Part shown: positions 18,301-27,243 of the stretch, piece by piece
Position numbering within the stretch: position 1 is the first letter of the stretch
Layout: each line of letters begins with the position of its first letter
Source: Streptomyces sp. L-9-10
GTDB taxonomy: Bacteria > Actinomycetota > Actinomycetes > Streptomycetales > Streptomycetaceae
NCBI RefSeq assembly: GCF_004151105.1
Contig: NZ_PHRF01000165.1
Location: 16,203 to 80,202 of the forward strand
Reading direction: 5' to 3'
Length of the DNA: 64,000 nt
Notes under the pieces: model-generated
The model's database searches: none
What the model was told of the DNA's origin: nothing
Seen by the model: only the letters and a program-made list of their open reading frames with translations
Program-made: the position numbers and the translations under genes

Positions 18301-20729
18301 GGCTGCGGCTCTCGCCGGCCGCCCTCACCGACGCCCAGAAGACCGCGTACCCGCACCTCAAGGACTATCCGGCCTTCACCGTGGACGCACGCGACCGGGA
18401 CAGGGTCCGCGAGTCGCTCTCCGGACAGCTGATCGCCACCCAGCGGGCCGCCAACGGCGCGCTGCTCGCGGCCACCGGCGTACAGACGCAGGGCATCCTC
18501 GACGACCTCTACGGCGACCGGGCGGTCAAGGCGTCGCTCGGTCCCGTCTTCACCGGCGGGCGGCCCGTCCTCTCCCTCTGGGCACCGACCGCGCAGCGCG
18601 TCGCCCTCGAACTCGACGGCCGTACGGTCCCGATGAGGCGTGACGCCGCGACCGGCGTCTGGTCGGTGAAGGGCGAGCGGAGCTGGGCGGGCAGACCGTA
18701 CCGGTACGCCGTCACGGTCTGGGCGCCGAGCGTCCAGAAGGTCGTCACCAACAAGGTGACCGATCCCTACTCCACCGCGCTCACCACGGACTCGGCCCGC
18801 AGCCTCGTGGTGGATCTGGCCGATCCGAAACTGGCCCCCCAGGGCTGGTCCACGCTGAAGAAGCCCGCCGCCGTCCCGCTGCGCGACGCGCAGATCCAGG
18901 AGCTGCACATCCGTGACTTCTCGGTCGCGGACCGCACCTCGGACCACCCGGGCCGGTATCTCGCCTTCACGGACCGTGACTCCGACGGGATGAAGCGGCT
19001 GGCACGGCTGGCGGACTCCGGCACGTCGTACGTCCATCTCCTGCCGGCCTTCGACATCGGCACGATCCCGGAGCGCGCCTCCGACCAGGCCACGCCCGGC
19101 TGCGACCTGAAGGTGTACGCGCCCGACTCGCCCGAACAGCAGGCGTGCGTGGCGCGGACCGCCGCGAAGGACGCGTACAACTGGGGCTACGACCCGCTGC
19201 ACTACACCGTGCCGGAGGGCTCGTACGCCTCGGACCCGGAGGGCACCCGCCGTACCGTCGAGTTCCGGCGGATGGTGCAGTCGCTGAACGGCACCGGGCT
19301 GCGCACGGTCATGGACGTCGTCTACAACCACACCGTCGCGAGCGGACAGGCCGACAAGTCCGTCCTCGACAAGATCGTGCCCGGCTACTACCAGCGGCTG
19401 CTGCCGGACGGCTCCGTCGCCACCTCCACCTGCTGCGCCAACACGGCGCCCGAGAACGCCATGATGGGCAAGCTCGTCGTGGACTCGGTCGTCACCTGGG
19501 CCCGGGAGTACAAGGTCGACGGCTTCCGCTTCGACCTGATGGGCCACCACCCGAAGGCCAACATCCTCGCCGTACGGAAGGCGCTGGACGCGCTGACCAT
19601 CGCGAAGGACGGAGTCGACGGCAAGAAGATCATCCTCTACGGCGAGGGATGGAACTTCGGCGAGATCGCCGACGACGCCCGCTTCGTCCAGGCCACCCAG
19701 AAGAACATGGCCGGGACCGGGATCGCGACCTTCTCCGACCGGGCCCGGGACGCGGTGCGCGGCGGCAGCCCCTTCGACGAGGACCCGGGCGTCCAGGGCT
19801 TCGCCTCCGGTCTCCACACCGACCCCAACTCCTCCCCGGCCAACGGCACCCCCGCCGAGCAGAAGGCCCGGCTGCTGCACTACCAGGACCTGATCAAGGT
19901 GGGGCTGACCGGCAGCCTCGCCGACTACACGTTCACCGACACCTCGGGCCGTACGGTCCGCGGCTCCGAGGTCGACTACAACGGCGCGCCGGCCGGCTAC
20001 GCGGCCGTCCCCGGCGACGCGCTGGCCTACGCGGACGCCCACGACAACGAATCCCTCTACGACACGCTCGCCTTCAAGCTGCCGCCGTCGGTCCCGGCCG
20101 CCGGCCGGGCGAGGGCGCAGGTCCTCGCGATGGCGACCGCCACGCTCTCCCAGGGCCCGGCACTCTCCCAGGCGGGCACGGATCTGCTGCGCTCCAAGTC
20201 ACTGGACCGCAACTCGTACGACAGCGGTGACTGGTTCAACGCGATCCACTGGGACTGCCGCGACGGCAACGGCTTCGGCCGGGGACTGCCGCCCGCCGCC
20301 GACAACGAGGACAAGTGGTCCTATGCCGAGCCCCTGCTGACGGCTCCGGCGCTCACGCCCGGCTGCGCGGAGATCGACGGCGCCTCGGCCGCGTACCGGG
20401 ATCTGCTGCGGATCCGCGCCACGGAGCCGGCGTTCAGCCTCACCTCCACGGACGCGGTCCGGTCCGCGCTGACCTTCCCGCTGTCCGGGCCGGACGAGAC
20501 CCCGGGGGTGATCACCATGCGGCTCGGTGATCTGGTCGTGGTCTTCAACGCGGCCCCGACGGCACGGGACCAGCGGGTGACGGAGCTGGCGGGGCGGCCG
20601 TACGCGCTGCACCGGATCCAGGCCGGGGGAGCGGACCGTACGGTCAAGGAGGCCCGTTACGAGCGGGGGTCGGGGACGTTCACCGTGCCCGCGCGGACCG
20701 TGGCGGTCTTCGTGGCACAGGGGGCGTGA
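15324..20729 (+). CDS. Secreted alpha-amylase/pullulanase fusion (amylopullulanase)
   Basis: This 1,801-aa multidomain enzyme cleaves both alpha-1,4 and alpha-1,6 links. After a signal peptide (about 30 aa) comes a complete GH13 alpha-amylase (about residues 55-610), with FFDVITNHTAD, GFRIDTVKHVD, FGEVY and FLGNHDMGRIG. A linker follows, then two CBM41-like modules (VHYQRPDGDYEGW and VHYRRADGDYDGW), pullulanase N-domains/CBM48, and a second GH13 of pullulanase type with YNWGYDPLHYTVPEGSYAS, GFRFDLMGHHP, LYGEGWNFGE and AYADAHDNESLYD. The start is GTG with GAGGAGA upstream. A short DARTDARTDATDAK repeat marks the end of the first amylase domain. Comparable fusions occur in other Streptomyces mal regions. 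Confidence 0.93.
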   Translation: MKRPPLRRTATAVLAAALCAALVPALPAAATSAAGRPAASAPPAPPSDARLAAEPARHDLTREQFYFVLPDRFANGDAANDRGGLTGSRTSTGYDPADKGFYQGGDLKGLTDRLDYIKGLGTTAIWLAPIFKNKPVQGEGKDASAGYHGYWITDFTQVDPHFGTNAELTKLIAKAHDKGMKVFFDVITNHTADTVDYAEKEYGYRPKGAYPYLDRDGRPFDDRGTGAAKDIARADADSFPYTPVVRTGEKKVPAWLNDPMMYHNRGDSTFAGESGEYGDFSGLDDLWTERPEVVSGMEKIYEKWVRDFDIDGFRIDTVKHVDLDFWTQWATALDAYAAKRGRDDFFMFGEVYSSDTAVTSPYVTRGRLDATLDFPFQDAARAYASQGAPAERLAKVFADDYRYTTDKANAYEQVTFLGNHDMGRIGTFLAQDNPEAGDAELVGRGRLANELMFLSRGNPVIYYGDEQGFTGAGGDKDARQTLFASKTADYLDDDQLGTDRTHASDAYDPAHPLYRSIAALSKLTKAHPALRDGVQTERYAKDSVYAFSRTDARTDARTDATDAKARTEYVVAVNNAEQAKTVEIPVGSAAGTDFRTLYGGPGAGTVRAGDGSTLKVTVPALSSLVLRAAKPLPAPAAKPAITLKAPAPGATGTVELTAEVTGGQLNRVVFAAQTGNGAWRTLGTADHAPYRVTDHVATAAGTPLRYKAVVVDSTGRTASATAASTAGQTPAPEKPSAVERDYAVVHYQRPDGDYEGWRLTSGSTTAAFTGRDAYGAFAWIKVPEGASGIPYTVEKPGAPDDGPQRTVDLARTGQVWITQGADGQSEQAPDGAYPPQDTTKATVHYRRADGDYDGWGLHTWTGAASPTDWSKPLQPVREDAYGVTFEVPLAAGATSLSYILHKGDEKDLPTDQSLDLATHGNEVWLLAGQPKYLLPQAGSSPSLDLTKAEAQWIDTDTVVWKVKATAATSQQLVYARDGGITVEDGALSDEGRWLRLSPAALTDAQKTAYPHLKDYPAFTVDARDRDRVRESLSGQLIATQRAANGALLAATGVQTQGILDDLYGDRAVKASLGPVFTGGRPVLSLWAPTAQRVALELDGRTVPMRRDAATGVWSVKGERSWAGRPYRYAVTVWAPSVQKVVTNKVTDPYSTALTTDSARSLVVDLADPKLAPQGWSTLKKPAAVPLRDAQIQELHIRDFSVADRTSDHPGRYLAFTDRDSDGMKRLARLADSGTSYVHLLPAFDIGTIPERASDQATPGCDLKVYAPDSPEQQACVARTAAKDAYNWGYDPLHYTVPEGSYASDPEGTRRTVEFRRMVQSLNGTGLRTVMDVVYNHTVASGQADKSVLDKIVPGYYQRLLPDGSVATSTCCANTAPENAMMGKLVVDSVVTWAREYKVDGFRFDLMGHHPKANILAVRKALDALTIAKDGVDGKKIILYGEGWNFGEIADDARFVQATQKNMAGTGIATFSDRARDAVRGGSPFDEDPGVQGFASGLHTDPNSSPANGTPAEQKARLLHYQDLIKVGLTGSLADYTFTDTSGRTVRGSEVDYNGAPAGYAAVPGDALAYADAHDNESLYDTLAFKLPPSVPAAGRARAQVLAMATATLSQGPALSQAGTDLLRSKSLDRNSYDSGDWFNAIHWDCRDGNGFGRGLPPAADNEDKWSYAEPLLTAPALTPGCAEIDGASAAYRDLLRIRATEPAFSLTSTDAVRSALTFPLSGPDETPGVITMRLGDLVVVFNAAPTARDQRVTELAGRPYALHRIQAGGADRTVKEARYERGSGTFTVPARTVAVFVAQGA

Positions 20730-20746
20730 GCGGCGTGTGAGGGTCT

Positions 20747-20786
20747 CGGCCGTGTGCTCCGGGCTGTCCGCCGGAGCACACGGCCG
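20747..20786 (+). terminator. Hairpin after amylopullulanase gene
   Basis: A perfect 16-bp inverted repeat (20747-20762, 20771-20786) with an 8-nt loop lies 17 bp past the stop codon. Confidence 0.75.
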
Positions 20787-20900
20787 GGAGCGCCGGTTCA
20801 CGAGGGTCGCCCGGATGACGGTGTCAGACCGACGGTGTGCGAGCCCGCCGGTGTGTCAGCCGGCCGGTGTGAACCTGGCCGTACGGGCAACCCGTTAGGT

Positions 20901-21575
20901 ATGACGTCCACCGAAGCGCATCCGGAGAAGCCTCGGAGCCGTACACGGCTGCCCCGGTGGGGCAGGCTGCCGCTCGCACTCGTCGTCGTCGCCGCGCTGC
21001 TCTTCGCGGGCAGCCGGCTCGATCTGCTGCCCGGGTTCGGTGATCTCTTCGGCGAGGAGACCAACGACCGCACGGGACCGACCCTGCTCGAATCCATCCA
21101 GGACCTGGACCGTTACGAGGCGGCCTCCGGCAACTTCCAGGTCGTCGTCGATCTGGAGAAGGACGCCAAGTTCCTGCCGGACGCGATCCGCGGCACCCGC
21201 ACCCTCTACGTGGGCGCGGGCACCGTCTCCTCCTATGTCGACTTCAGCGGCATCGGCGAGCAGAGCGTCCAGGTCAACGAGGAGCGCACCGCCGCCACGA
21301 TCCGGCTGCCCCACGCCCGGCTCGGCGAGCCCGCGCTCGATCCGGAGCGCTCGTACGCCGTGTCCAAGGAACGGGGGCTGCTCGACCGGCTCGGGGACCT
21401 CTTCTCCGACAACCCGGCCGACGAACACGCCGTGAACAAGCTCGCCGCCCGCCACATCGGGGACGCGGCCAAGGAGAGCGAACTCACTGTACGCGCCGAG
21501 AAGAACACCACCGGCATGCTCCAGGGCCTGCTGCGTTCCCTCGGCTTCACGGAGGTGAAGGTGGTCTACGCGTGA
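20901..21575 (+). CDS. DUF4230 membrane-anchored protein
   Basis: The 224-aa protein has a short basic N terminus, one membrane anchor (residues about 24-42) and an extracytoplasmic body. The pattern RGTRTLYVGAGTVSSYVDFS followed by VQVNEERTAATIRLP matches DUF4230. No enzymatic motif is seen and the role is unknown. The ATG at 20901 fixes a start just before the basic stretch. Confidence 0.7.
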   Translation: MTSTEAHPEKPRSRTRLPRWGRLPLALVVVAALLFAGSRLDLLPGFGDLFGEETNDRTGPTLLESIQDLDRYEAASGNFQVVVDLEKDAKFLPDAIRGTRTLYVGAGTVSSYVDFSGIGEQSVQVNEERTAATIRLPHARLGEPALDPERSYAVSKERGLLDRLGDLFSDNPADEHAVNKLAARHIGDAAKESELTVRAEKNTTGMLQGLLRSLGFTEVKVVYA

Positions 21576-21611
21576 GCCGGCAGGCGGGTCACGCCCGGGG
21601 AGGACGGCGGG

Positions 21612-22328
21612 TCAGGCCCGCGCCCGCTGGGCGGGCAGAGCCGTACCCAGCGTGGTGAGCCGGCCGAGGAGATCGCCGAACGGGCCGTCGGCCGGTTCGT
21701 CGGCGATGATCCGCAGCAGGATCGTCGCCATCTCCTCGTCGTACGCGGCGCTCACGGCGGCCAGCGCCGCGAAGTCGTGCACCAGCTGCAACTCCAGCTC
21801 ACCGCGCGGGACGCGCCGCCCGTCCAGCCAGATCAGCGCCGTCGTCTCGGCCAGCGACACCCAGGACCGTACGACCAGCTCCAGCCGCGCGGGCGGGTCC
21901 GCCACCCCGAGATGGGCCAGGATCTGTTCGTACGCGGCCTGCCGTACCTCGTCGATCATCGCGTTGGCCGTCGAGGAACCCACCGCAGGGCCGCTGCGCA
22001 TCAGGGCGAAGAAACCGGCTCCGTGCTCGTCGACGAAGTCGAAGAAGCGCCCCATGACCCGGAGCAGCCGCGCGCCGAGCGGCCCTTCGCGCGGCTCCAG
22101 GAACCGGGTCGCCAGATCGTCGGCGGCCCGCCGCACGGCGGCCTCGTACAGGCTCTGCTTGCCGGGGAAGTAGTGGTAGACGAGCGGCCGGGAGATACCG
22201 GCCGCCGCCGCGATCTCGTCGATCGAGACGTCCTCGGGGGAGCGGCGGCTGAACAGTTCCAGCGCTACGCCGATCAACTGCTGCTTCCGCTCTTCCACGC
22301 CCATCCTGCGGCGCACCCCGGTCGTCAT
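21612..22328 (-). CDS. TetR-family transcriptional regulator
   Basis: The 238-aa protein has an N-terminal TetR HTH (EIAAAAGISRPLVYHYFPGK, residues 38-57) and a helical ligand-binding domain. The ligand is not predictable. It is transcribed away from a small membrane-protein gene whose start lies 51 bp upstream, a possible target. Confidence 0.88.
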   Translation of the reverse strand: MTTGVRRRMGVEERKQQLIGVALELFSRRSPEDVSIDEIAAAAGISRPLVYHYFPGKQSLYEAAVRRAADDLATRFLEPREGPLGARLLRVMGRFFDFVDEHGAGFFALMRSGPAVGSSTANAMIDEVRQAAYEQILAHLGVADPPARLELVVRSWVSLAETTALIWLDGRRVPRGELELQLVHDFAALAAVSAAYDEEMATILLRIIADEPADGPFGDLLGRLTTLGTALPAQRARA

Positions 22329-22379
22329 ACGAACAGCCTAACGGGCAGGCCCCGGCGGGTGTCCGTTACGCTCCGCTCC

Positions 22380-22694
22380 ATGAGCGCATCTGACCAGGAC
22401 GAGGCCATGGACACGCCGGTACCGGAGCCCTACGACGGCGGACTGACGCCTCGTCAGGCGCGCGCGGTGCGGATCGCGTTGGCGTCGGTGCTGCTGGTCG
22501 GTCTCGCCGCGCTGCTCGCGGTGCGGCTCGCGGAACGGACCTCGGTCCTGGTGGTCGGGGTGTACGGGCTCGCGATGATCCTGTGCGGGGTGGTGATCGA
22601 ACTGAGCCGGCACGGCCGTACGCGGCTGGGCACATGGCTGCTGGGCGCCGGTCTGGTGGCGGCGCTGGGAGCGGACTGGCTGCTGCTGCCCTGA
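22380..22694 (+). CDS. Small membrane protein
   Basis: The 104-aa product has an acidic N terminus and three predicted membrane helices (about residues 32-48, 53-72 and 83-101), ending in ALGADWLLLP. No family is recognised. It is divergent from the TetR gene, with a short shared promoter region. Confidence 0.7.
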   Translation: MSASDQDEAMDTPVPEPYDGGLTPRQARAVRIALASVLLVGLAALLAVRLAERTSVLVVGVYGLAMILCGVVIELSRHGRTRLGTWLLGAGLVAALGADWLLLP

Positions 22695-22723
22695 GGGGCC
22701 GCGCTCATGAGCGTGCGGCCCGG

Positions 22724-24829
22724 TCAGCGCAGGGCGTCCACCCGCGTCCCGTCGGGAGTCTCGCCGTACAGCTCCGCCTGTACGCCCTCGCGCGCCCGTA
22801 CCGCCAGCAGACTCCCGGGCGTACTGCCCCGTACCCCGCCCGACACCTCGACCGAGCCCAACCGCCCGCTCCCGGCGGCCAGTACGTACCACGTGCCGCC
22901 CCGCGACTTCCACAGCACGCCCGCCAGCACCCGTGACTCCCGTGCCCCACAGGCCGGTGTGTCCTCCGCGCGCGCGGCGACGGCCCCGGGCGCCGTGGTC
23001 CGGGCCGGCGCCTGGAACTGCGCGAGCACCCGGCTCCCCGTGCCCCGCCAGGTGTCCGCGCGGGTGCAGAGCCAGGTCGCGGTGCCGTTGGACTCCGGCA
23101 GCGGCTGCCGCGCGTACGGCCAGGAGTTCACGGACCGTACGCCGTGGGACCGCATCGCGGGCAGCAGACAGGCGGTCCTGGCCCAGGCGGCGCGGTCGGC
23201 CGGGGACGTCACGTCGCCGGGGGCCGACGGCGGCCCCGACGTCAGCCGGGCGGGCGTCAGTTCGCCGAGATCGGTGAGCAGCCGTTCCGTGGCGCTGCCG
23301 CTGCCGCTGCCGTCGCGTACGGAAAGCGTGTCCCAGGAGCGGCAGTCCTGGGACATCGCCGGGCTCGCCAGCGGATCGGTCACACCGTCCGCGTCCCGCC
23401 GCAGGGGCCGCGCGGGCTCCGCCGGGTCGAGCAGATCGCGGACCGACGTACTCCGTACCCATGGCGCGGTCAGATAGCGCACCTCGCCGTCCGAGCGGCC
23501 GACGACCAGCGCCCCCGCGGCGGCGGCGCCCGCGCCGTCGACCCGCGCGAAGTCGAGGGCGGCCACCTCCTCGCCGCCGGTCGCGGGCTCCGCGTACCGC
23601 ACCACCCGCAGGCCGTCGTGGAAGAGCACCACCCGCGCCGCGTCGACCGTCCCCCCGTACAGCAGCTGCGGCGATCCCATCGGCGGCCCCGAAGGCGTGG
23701 CGGGCGTCGCCGAGATGTGGACGGACGCGTCGGGCGCGGCCCAGGCCGTCAGCGCCCGGCGCAGCAGCGCGTGGTCCTCGGCCAGCGGCCCGCGCGCGGG
23801 CCAGACGGAGAAGTCCGTACGGGCGGAGGTCTGCCACGCGGCGGGCGCGATCCGCCGCACCCTGGCCGGGTCGAGGGCCGCCGCGACCGCGGCGTTGTGG
23901 CCGTACGGGGAGTCCGCGTCGTCGTCCGGGCCCCGGCCGCCCGGCAGACCGAGGAGCGTCCCGCAGACCAGCAGGGCCGCGGCGGCGGCGAGCGCGGCCC
24001 TGCCGTACTGGCGGCGGCGCATCAGATCGGTGGGCCTGGCCTGGAGCGAGCAGGGATCGAACTCGGCTGAGCGCAACAGCTCGACGGGGTCCGCCGTGCC
24101 GATCCGCCGTTCCGCTGCGTCCGCCGCCTCGGCGAGCGCGGTCTCCGTGTCCACGGCCCCGGCCGCGTGGAGCAGCCGGCGCACCTCCTCGTCGGTCAGC
24201 AGCTCCAGACCGCGCAGCGCGAACGCCGCGCGAGCCGGTCCCGACAGGCCGGAGAGCCGCTGGTCCAGGGCGAGTTCATCGGCGCCGCCCGAGCGCGGGA
24301 ACAGCCGCAGCCCCCAGACGCGCGGCAGCGGCGGAGGCAGTTGGGCGAGCCGGGGACGCGCGAGCCGGCGCATCGGCCGCCCGGCGTCGAGCGCCTGGCG
24401 CAGCACGCGCTCGCGTACGTACGCGTACCCGGGGTTCCGTCCCGCCCCGGTCGCGGTCCCGCCGTCGGTTGCGGCGCCTCCGGCCCCCTCTGCGCCCCTG
24501 GTCCCCTTGGCGCCCCTGGTCCCTCCGGCCGCTTCGGCGCGGCTCTGCGCCGGGATCGCGGACCGCGCCGCCGCGCGCCCGCGCGGCAGCGAGCGCTGCA
24601 CGAGCGCGTGCGCGGTCAGTACGCGCCGGTTGCGGCCGAGCGACGGCGGCAGCACGAGATACGCGAGGCGTACGAGACGGGTGTAGTGCTCGACGAGTGC
24701 CGCCTCGGCCTGCTCGACACCGAGGGCGGCGAGGGGAGCCGCGCCGGGTACGTACGTCTCCGCGGGAACGGCTGCGGAGGCGGTGGTCGAGGTGGTGGTC
24801 GAGGCGGTGACGGCGCTGTCTGGGGGCAC
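22724..24829 (-). CDS. Sigma-factor-like protein fused to a membrane-anchored C-terminal domain
   Basis: The 701-aa protein starts at a GTG. Residues about 35-80 (VEHYTRLVRLAYLVLP) resemble sigma-70 region 2, and around residue 200 PARAAFALRGLELLTDEEV resembles region 4 helices, although the canonical DNA-contacting residues are not obvious. One membrane helix (ALAAAAALLVCGTLLGLPGG, about residue 290) separates this from a 400-residue, presumably extracytoplasmic, C-terminal domain rich in short beta strands. Proteins of this layout are annotated only as hypothetical in Streptomyces as far as I know. Function unknown; a degenerate ECF-type regulator with a sensory domain is a guess. Confidence 0.6.
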   Translation of the reverse strand: MPPDSAVTASTTTSTTASAAVPAETYVPGAAPLAALGVEQAEAALVEHYTRLVRLAYLVLPPSLGRNRRVLTAHALVQRSLPRGRAAARSAIPAQSRAEAAGGTRGAKGTRGAEGAGGAATDGGTATGAGRNPGYAYVRERVLRQALDAGRPMRRLARPRLAQLPPPLPRVWGLRLFPRSGGADELALDQRLSGLSGPARAAFALRGLELLTDEEVRRLLHAAGAVDTETALAEAADAAERRIGTADPVELLRSAEFDPCSLQARPTDLMRRRQYGRAALAAAAALLVCGTLLGLPGGRGPDDDADSPYGHNAAVAAALDPARVRRIAPAAWQTSARTDFSVWPARGPLAEDHALLRRALTAWAAPDASVHISATPATPSGPPMGSPQLLYGGTVDAARVVLFHDGLRVVRYAEPATGGEEVAALDFARVDGAGAAAAGALVVGRSDGEVRYLTAPWVRSTSVRDLLDPAEPARPLRRDADGVTDPLASPAMSQDCRSWDTLSVRDGSGSGSATERLLTDLGELTPARLTSGPPSAPGDVTSPADRAAWARTACLLPAMRSHGVRSVNSWPYARQPLPESNGTATWLCTRADTWRGTGSRVLAQFQAPARTTAPGAVAARAEDTPACGARESRVLAGVLWKSRGGTWYVLAAGSGRLGSVEVSGGVRGSTPGSLLAVRAREGVQAELYGETPDGTRVDALR

Positions 24830-24919
24830 GTTGAGCAGAACGAGCGATTGGTCCGATGGTCACCCCGGAATCCGGCCGTTCCGCCGCGCGGCGACCGGGT
24901 CCCGGGAGACGATGGCCGC

Positions 24920-25399
24920 ATGCGTACAGAACGATCCCTGGTGGTGCTCGCGGCCCTGGCCCTGGCCCTGGCGCTGACGGCGGGCTGCGGCGGCAACGAA
25001 GGCAACGGCGGCAACGGCGGCAACGGCGAAAAGGCTCCCACGACACCGGAGACGGTGACGGGGAGCCTCGAACAGATCGCCTCCAAGGCGGAGTGCGAGC
25101 CGAACATCCAGACCGACGCCGACGAGTTGCGGCAGGGCAACTGCACGACGGACGACGGGAAGTACGTGCTGGTCACCTTCGCCACCGACCGCGGTCTGCG
25201 CGAGTGGATCAACGAGGCCAAGGACTACGGCGGTTCGTATCTCGTCGGCAGGAAGTGGGTCGCGGCCGGTGACGACAAGGTGGTGACGGCGCTGCGCGGC
25301 CGGCTCGGCGGGACCGTGGAGGCCGGCTCGTCGCACCACTCGGGGGGAAGTGGTGGCGGTGGGGGAGACGAGGGGCACTCCGGTCACCACACGGGCTGA
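24920..25399 (+). CDS. Small lipoprotein
   Basis: The 159-aa protein starts with a signal peptide and the lipobox LTAGC (Cys at about residue 23), then a Gly/Asn-rich linker. The folded part (about 45-135) has two Cys, in KAECEPN and GNCTTDDG, which may pair. It ends in a Gly/His-rich tail (HHSGGSGGGGG, GHSGHHTG) that could bind metal. No family is recognised; it is divergent from the sigma-like gene. Confidence 0.72.
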   Translation: MRTERSLVVLAALALALALTAGCGGNEGNGGNGGNGEKAPTTPETVTGSLEQIASKAECEPNIQTDADELRQGNCTTDDGKYVLVTFATDRGLREWINEAKDYGGSYLVGRKWVAAGDDKVVTALRGRLGGTVEAGSSHHSGGSGGGGGDEGHSGHHTG

Positions 25400-25454
25400 C
25401 CGCGCAGCGCGGATATGGGGGGCGGGAAGGGTACGGAAGGCGGAAGGCGGAAGG

Positions 25455-25490
25455 CGGGGGCCCCGGACAGGGACGGAGCCGGGGCCCCCG
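25455..25490. terminator. Bidirectional hairpin terminator
   Basis: A perfect 12-bp G+C stem (25455-25466, 25479-25490) lies between the convergent lipoprotein and DUF1996 genes. Confidence 0.75.
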
Positions 25491-25541
25491 GGTCTGGGTC
25501 AGCGGCCCGCGGGCCGCCGGCTCACCGGCACTGCCTTTGGC

Positions 25542-27092
25542 TCACCTGCACTTGCGTCCGCCGTTGATGCAGTTCACGACCTTCTTCATCAGGTTGTCGT
25601 CGAAGACGTTGATGAAGTCGCCGTGGTCGGTGACGGGCTTGTGCAGCTGCTCCGGGAAGGAGTCCACGGCGAAGCCGGGCCCCGGCGGTACGTCGTACAC
25701 CACACGCTGCTGGAGCTGCGGGATCGCCTTGAAGCCGTTCTGGCAGCGGCCGTTCTGATCGGCGAAGGCCACATGGGTGCGGTGGTTGGCGCTGTCGGCG
25801 TTCTGGCCGTCCCAGCAGCTCTGGAACTTGAAGCTGCGGACCACCTGGCTGCCCTCGGGGCAGATCGGGTACTTGTCCTTGAGCTGGCGGTCCTCGAATC
25901 CGGTGCAGCTCCATGAGGCATTCGCGTTGGCATCACCGTTGGTGAACGCCTTGGCGTCACCTGTGATGATCCGCAGGAACCGCGGCATGGCGGTGACCTT
26001 GGACTTCGGGCTGCCGGCGAAGGTCAGGGTCACCTGGGAAGGCGTCTGGATCTCGCCGACATTTCCTTCCTTGCCGCCGCCGTCCGCATTGGCGTCGGCT
26101 TCGTCCTGACCATTCTGGAGACGCAGCACCGGCCAGTAATAGGTGGACTTGTCGCCCTGATTACGGCAGCTGGTCTCACCGGCCGCGAGAGAGTCGTCGG
26201 TCGCGAACGCGTCATTGGCCTGGTTGCCGACATAGTCGTGCATGTGGTGAGCACCATTGCTCACACCTGGGGCGACGATGACATTGTCCGAATTGAACTT
26301 TCCGGCCTCGTTGACCCCGCAATTGGTGCTGAAGGTGCCCTTCGAGCCGCCGCGCGCGGTTCTGGCCTTTTTGACATTCGGCTGGACGGTGGTGATGTCG
26401 ACGAAGTCGGAGGCCTCGGGGCCGTTGCCGGCCTGGCCGCCACCGTTCTGACCGCCGCCGTCCTGGCCGCCGTCCTGGCCGCCGTCCTGGCCACCGTTCT
26501 GCCCGTCGCCCTGACCATCGCCTTGGCCGCCGTCCTGGCCGCCGTTCTGCCCTTGGTCCTGGCCGTCGCCCTGGCCGCCGTTCTGGCCCTGCTGACCGCC
26601 GTTCTGGCCCTGGCCGTCCTGAGCGCGCAGGGTGCAGGGCGCGAGACCCTCCAGTCCCTGAGGCCGTTCCGCCACCCTGCCGATCGAGAGGGCGATCCGC
26701 TCAAGGGTGGCCGCCCGCTTGTCCTTCAGCGGATTGAGAATGGCATTGTCGGCGAATCCCGGATCGCGCTGGATCTGGGCCTTCTCATCGGCGAACCGTT
26801 TGTACGCCTCGGTGATCTGGCTGTCGATGAGGGCAAGATTCCGGTCGACCTCGGGACGCGCCGCATCCGGCACATTCGTCAGCTGATCCTGGGTCGCCAC
26901 ATCAGGGCAGTCGATGGTGGACATCCACTGTCCGGCGTTCTGGGTCCGTGGGGCGGACCGGTGGGAATCGCCCTCACCCGCGGATGCGTAGACATTGACC
27001 GCTACCAGCCCACCCCCGCCCAGGAGCAAGGCGGCCGAGGCGACGATCGCCCGGTTCGCCAGTGTGGAGCGTTTTCTCGATGTGCGTGGCAT
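25542..27092 (-). CDS. Secreted DUF1996 protein with Gly/Gln/Asn-rich linker
   Basis: The 516-aa protein has a basic N terminus and a signal or anchor helix (residues about 15-38). It then has a helical region, a long low-complexity linker of repeated GQNGGQ/GQDGGQ units (about residues 165-220), and a C-terminal DUF1996 domain with HMHDYVGN, STYYWPVL, FKFQSCWDG and HRTHVAFAD. DUF1996 is found in secreted proteins of fungi and actinomycetes and its activity is not established. The start at 27092 is chosen because GAGGAG sits 4 nt upstream; a TTG at 27104 lies inside that ribosome site. Confidence 0.8.
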   Translation of the reverse strand: MPRTSRKRSTLANRAIVASAALLLGGGGLVAVNVYASAGEGDSHRSAPRTQNAGQWMSTIDCPDVATQDQLTNVPDAARPEVDRNLALIDSQITEAYKRFADEKAQIQRDPGFADNAILNPLKDKRAATLERIALSIGRVAERPQGLEGLAPCTLRAQDGQGQNGGQQGQNGGQGDGQDQGQNGGQDGGQGDGQGDGQNGGQDGGQDGGQDGGGQNGGGQAGNGPEASDFVDITTVQPNVKKARTARGGSKGTFSTNCGVNEAGKFNSDNVIVAPGVSNGAHHMHDYVGNQANDAFATDDSLAAGETSCRNQGDKSTYYWPVLRLQNGQDEADANADGGGKEGNVGEIQTPSQVTLTFAGSPKSKVTAMPRFLRIITGDAKAFTNGDANANASWSCTGFEDRQLKDKYPICPEGSQVVRSFKFQSCWDGQNADSANHRTHVAFADQNGRCQNGFKAIPQLQQRVVYDVPPGPGFAVDSFPEQLHKPVTDHGDFINVFDDNLMKKVVNCINGGRKCR

Positions 27093-27243
27093 GGAACTCC
27101 TCAAGCTTCGTCGCCGGTTACGGGAAAGCGCGGCAGGGGAGAATCGAAGCGCTCCGTTCCATACGGACCTCGCTCAAGGGGTGTTCAGCCGCCGGGGGAA
27201 TTCATAGAAATCTCCAGCGCCAAACCGGGCGGATGCCCTCCAA

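Noticed and set aside
15192..20042. 1,616-codon open frame antisense to the amylopullulanase
   Set aside because: High-GC shadow frame: no homology, no ribosome site, and the plus strand encodes a complete multidomain enzyme.
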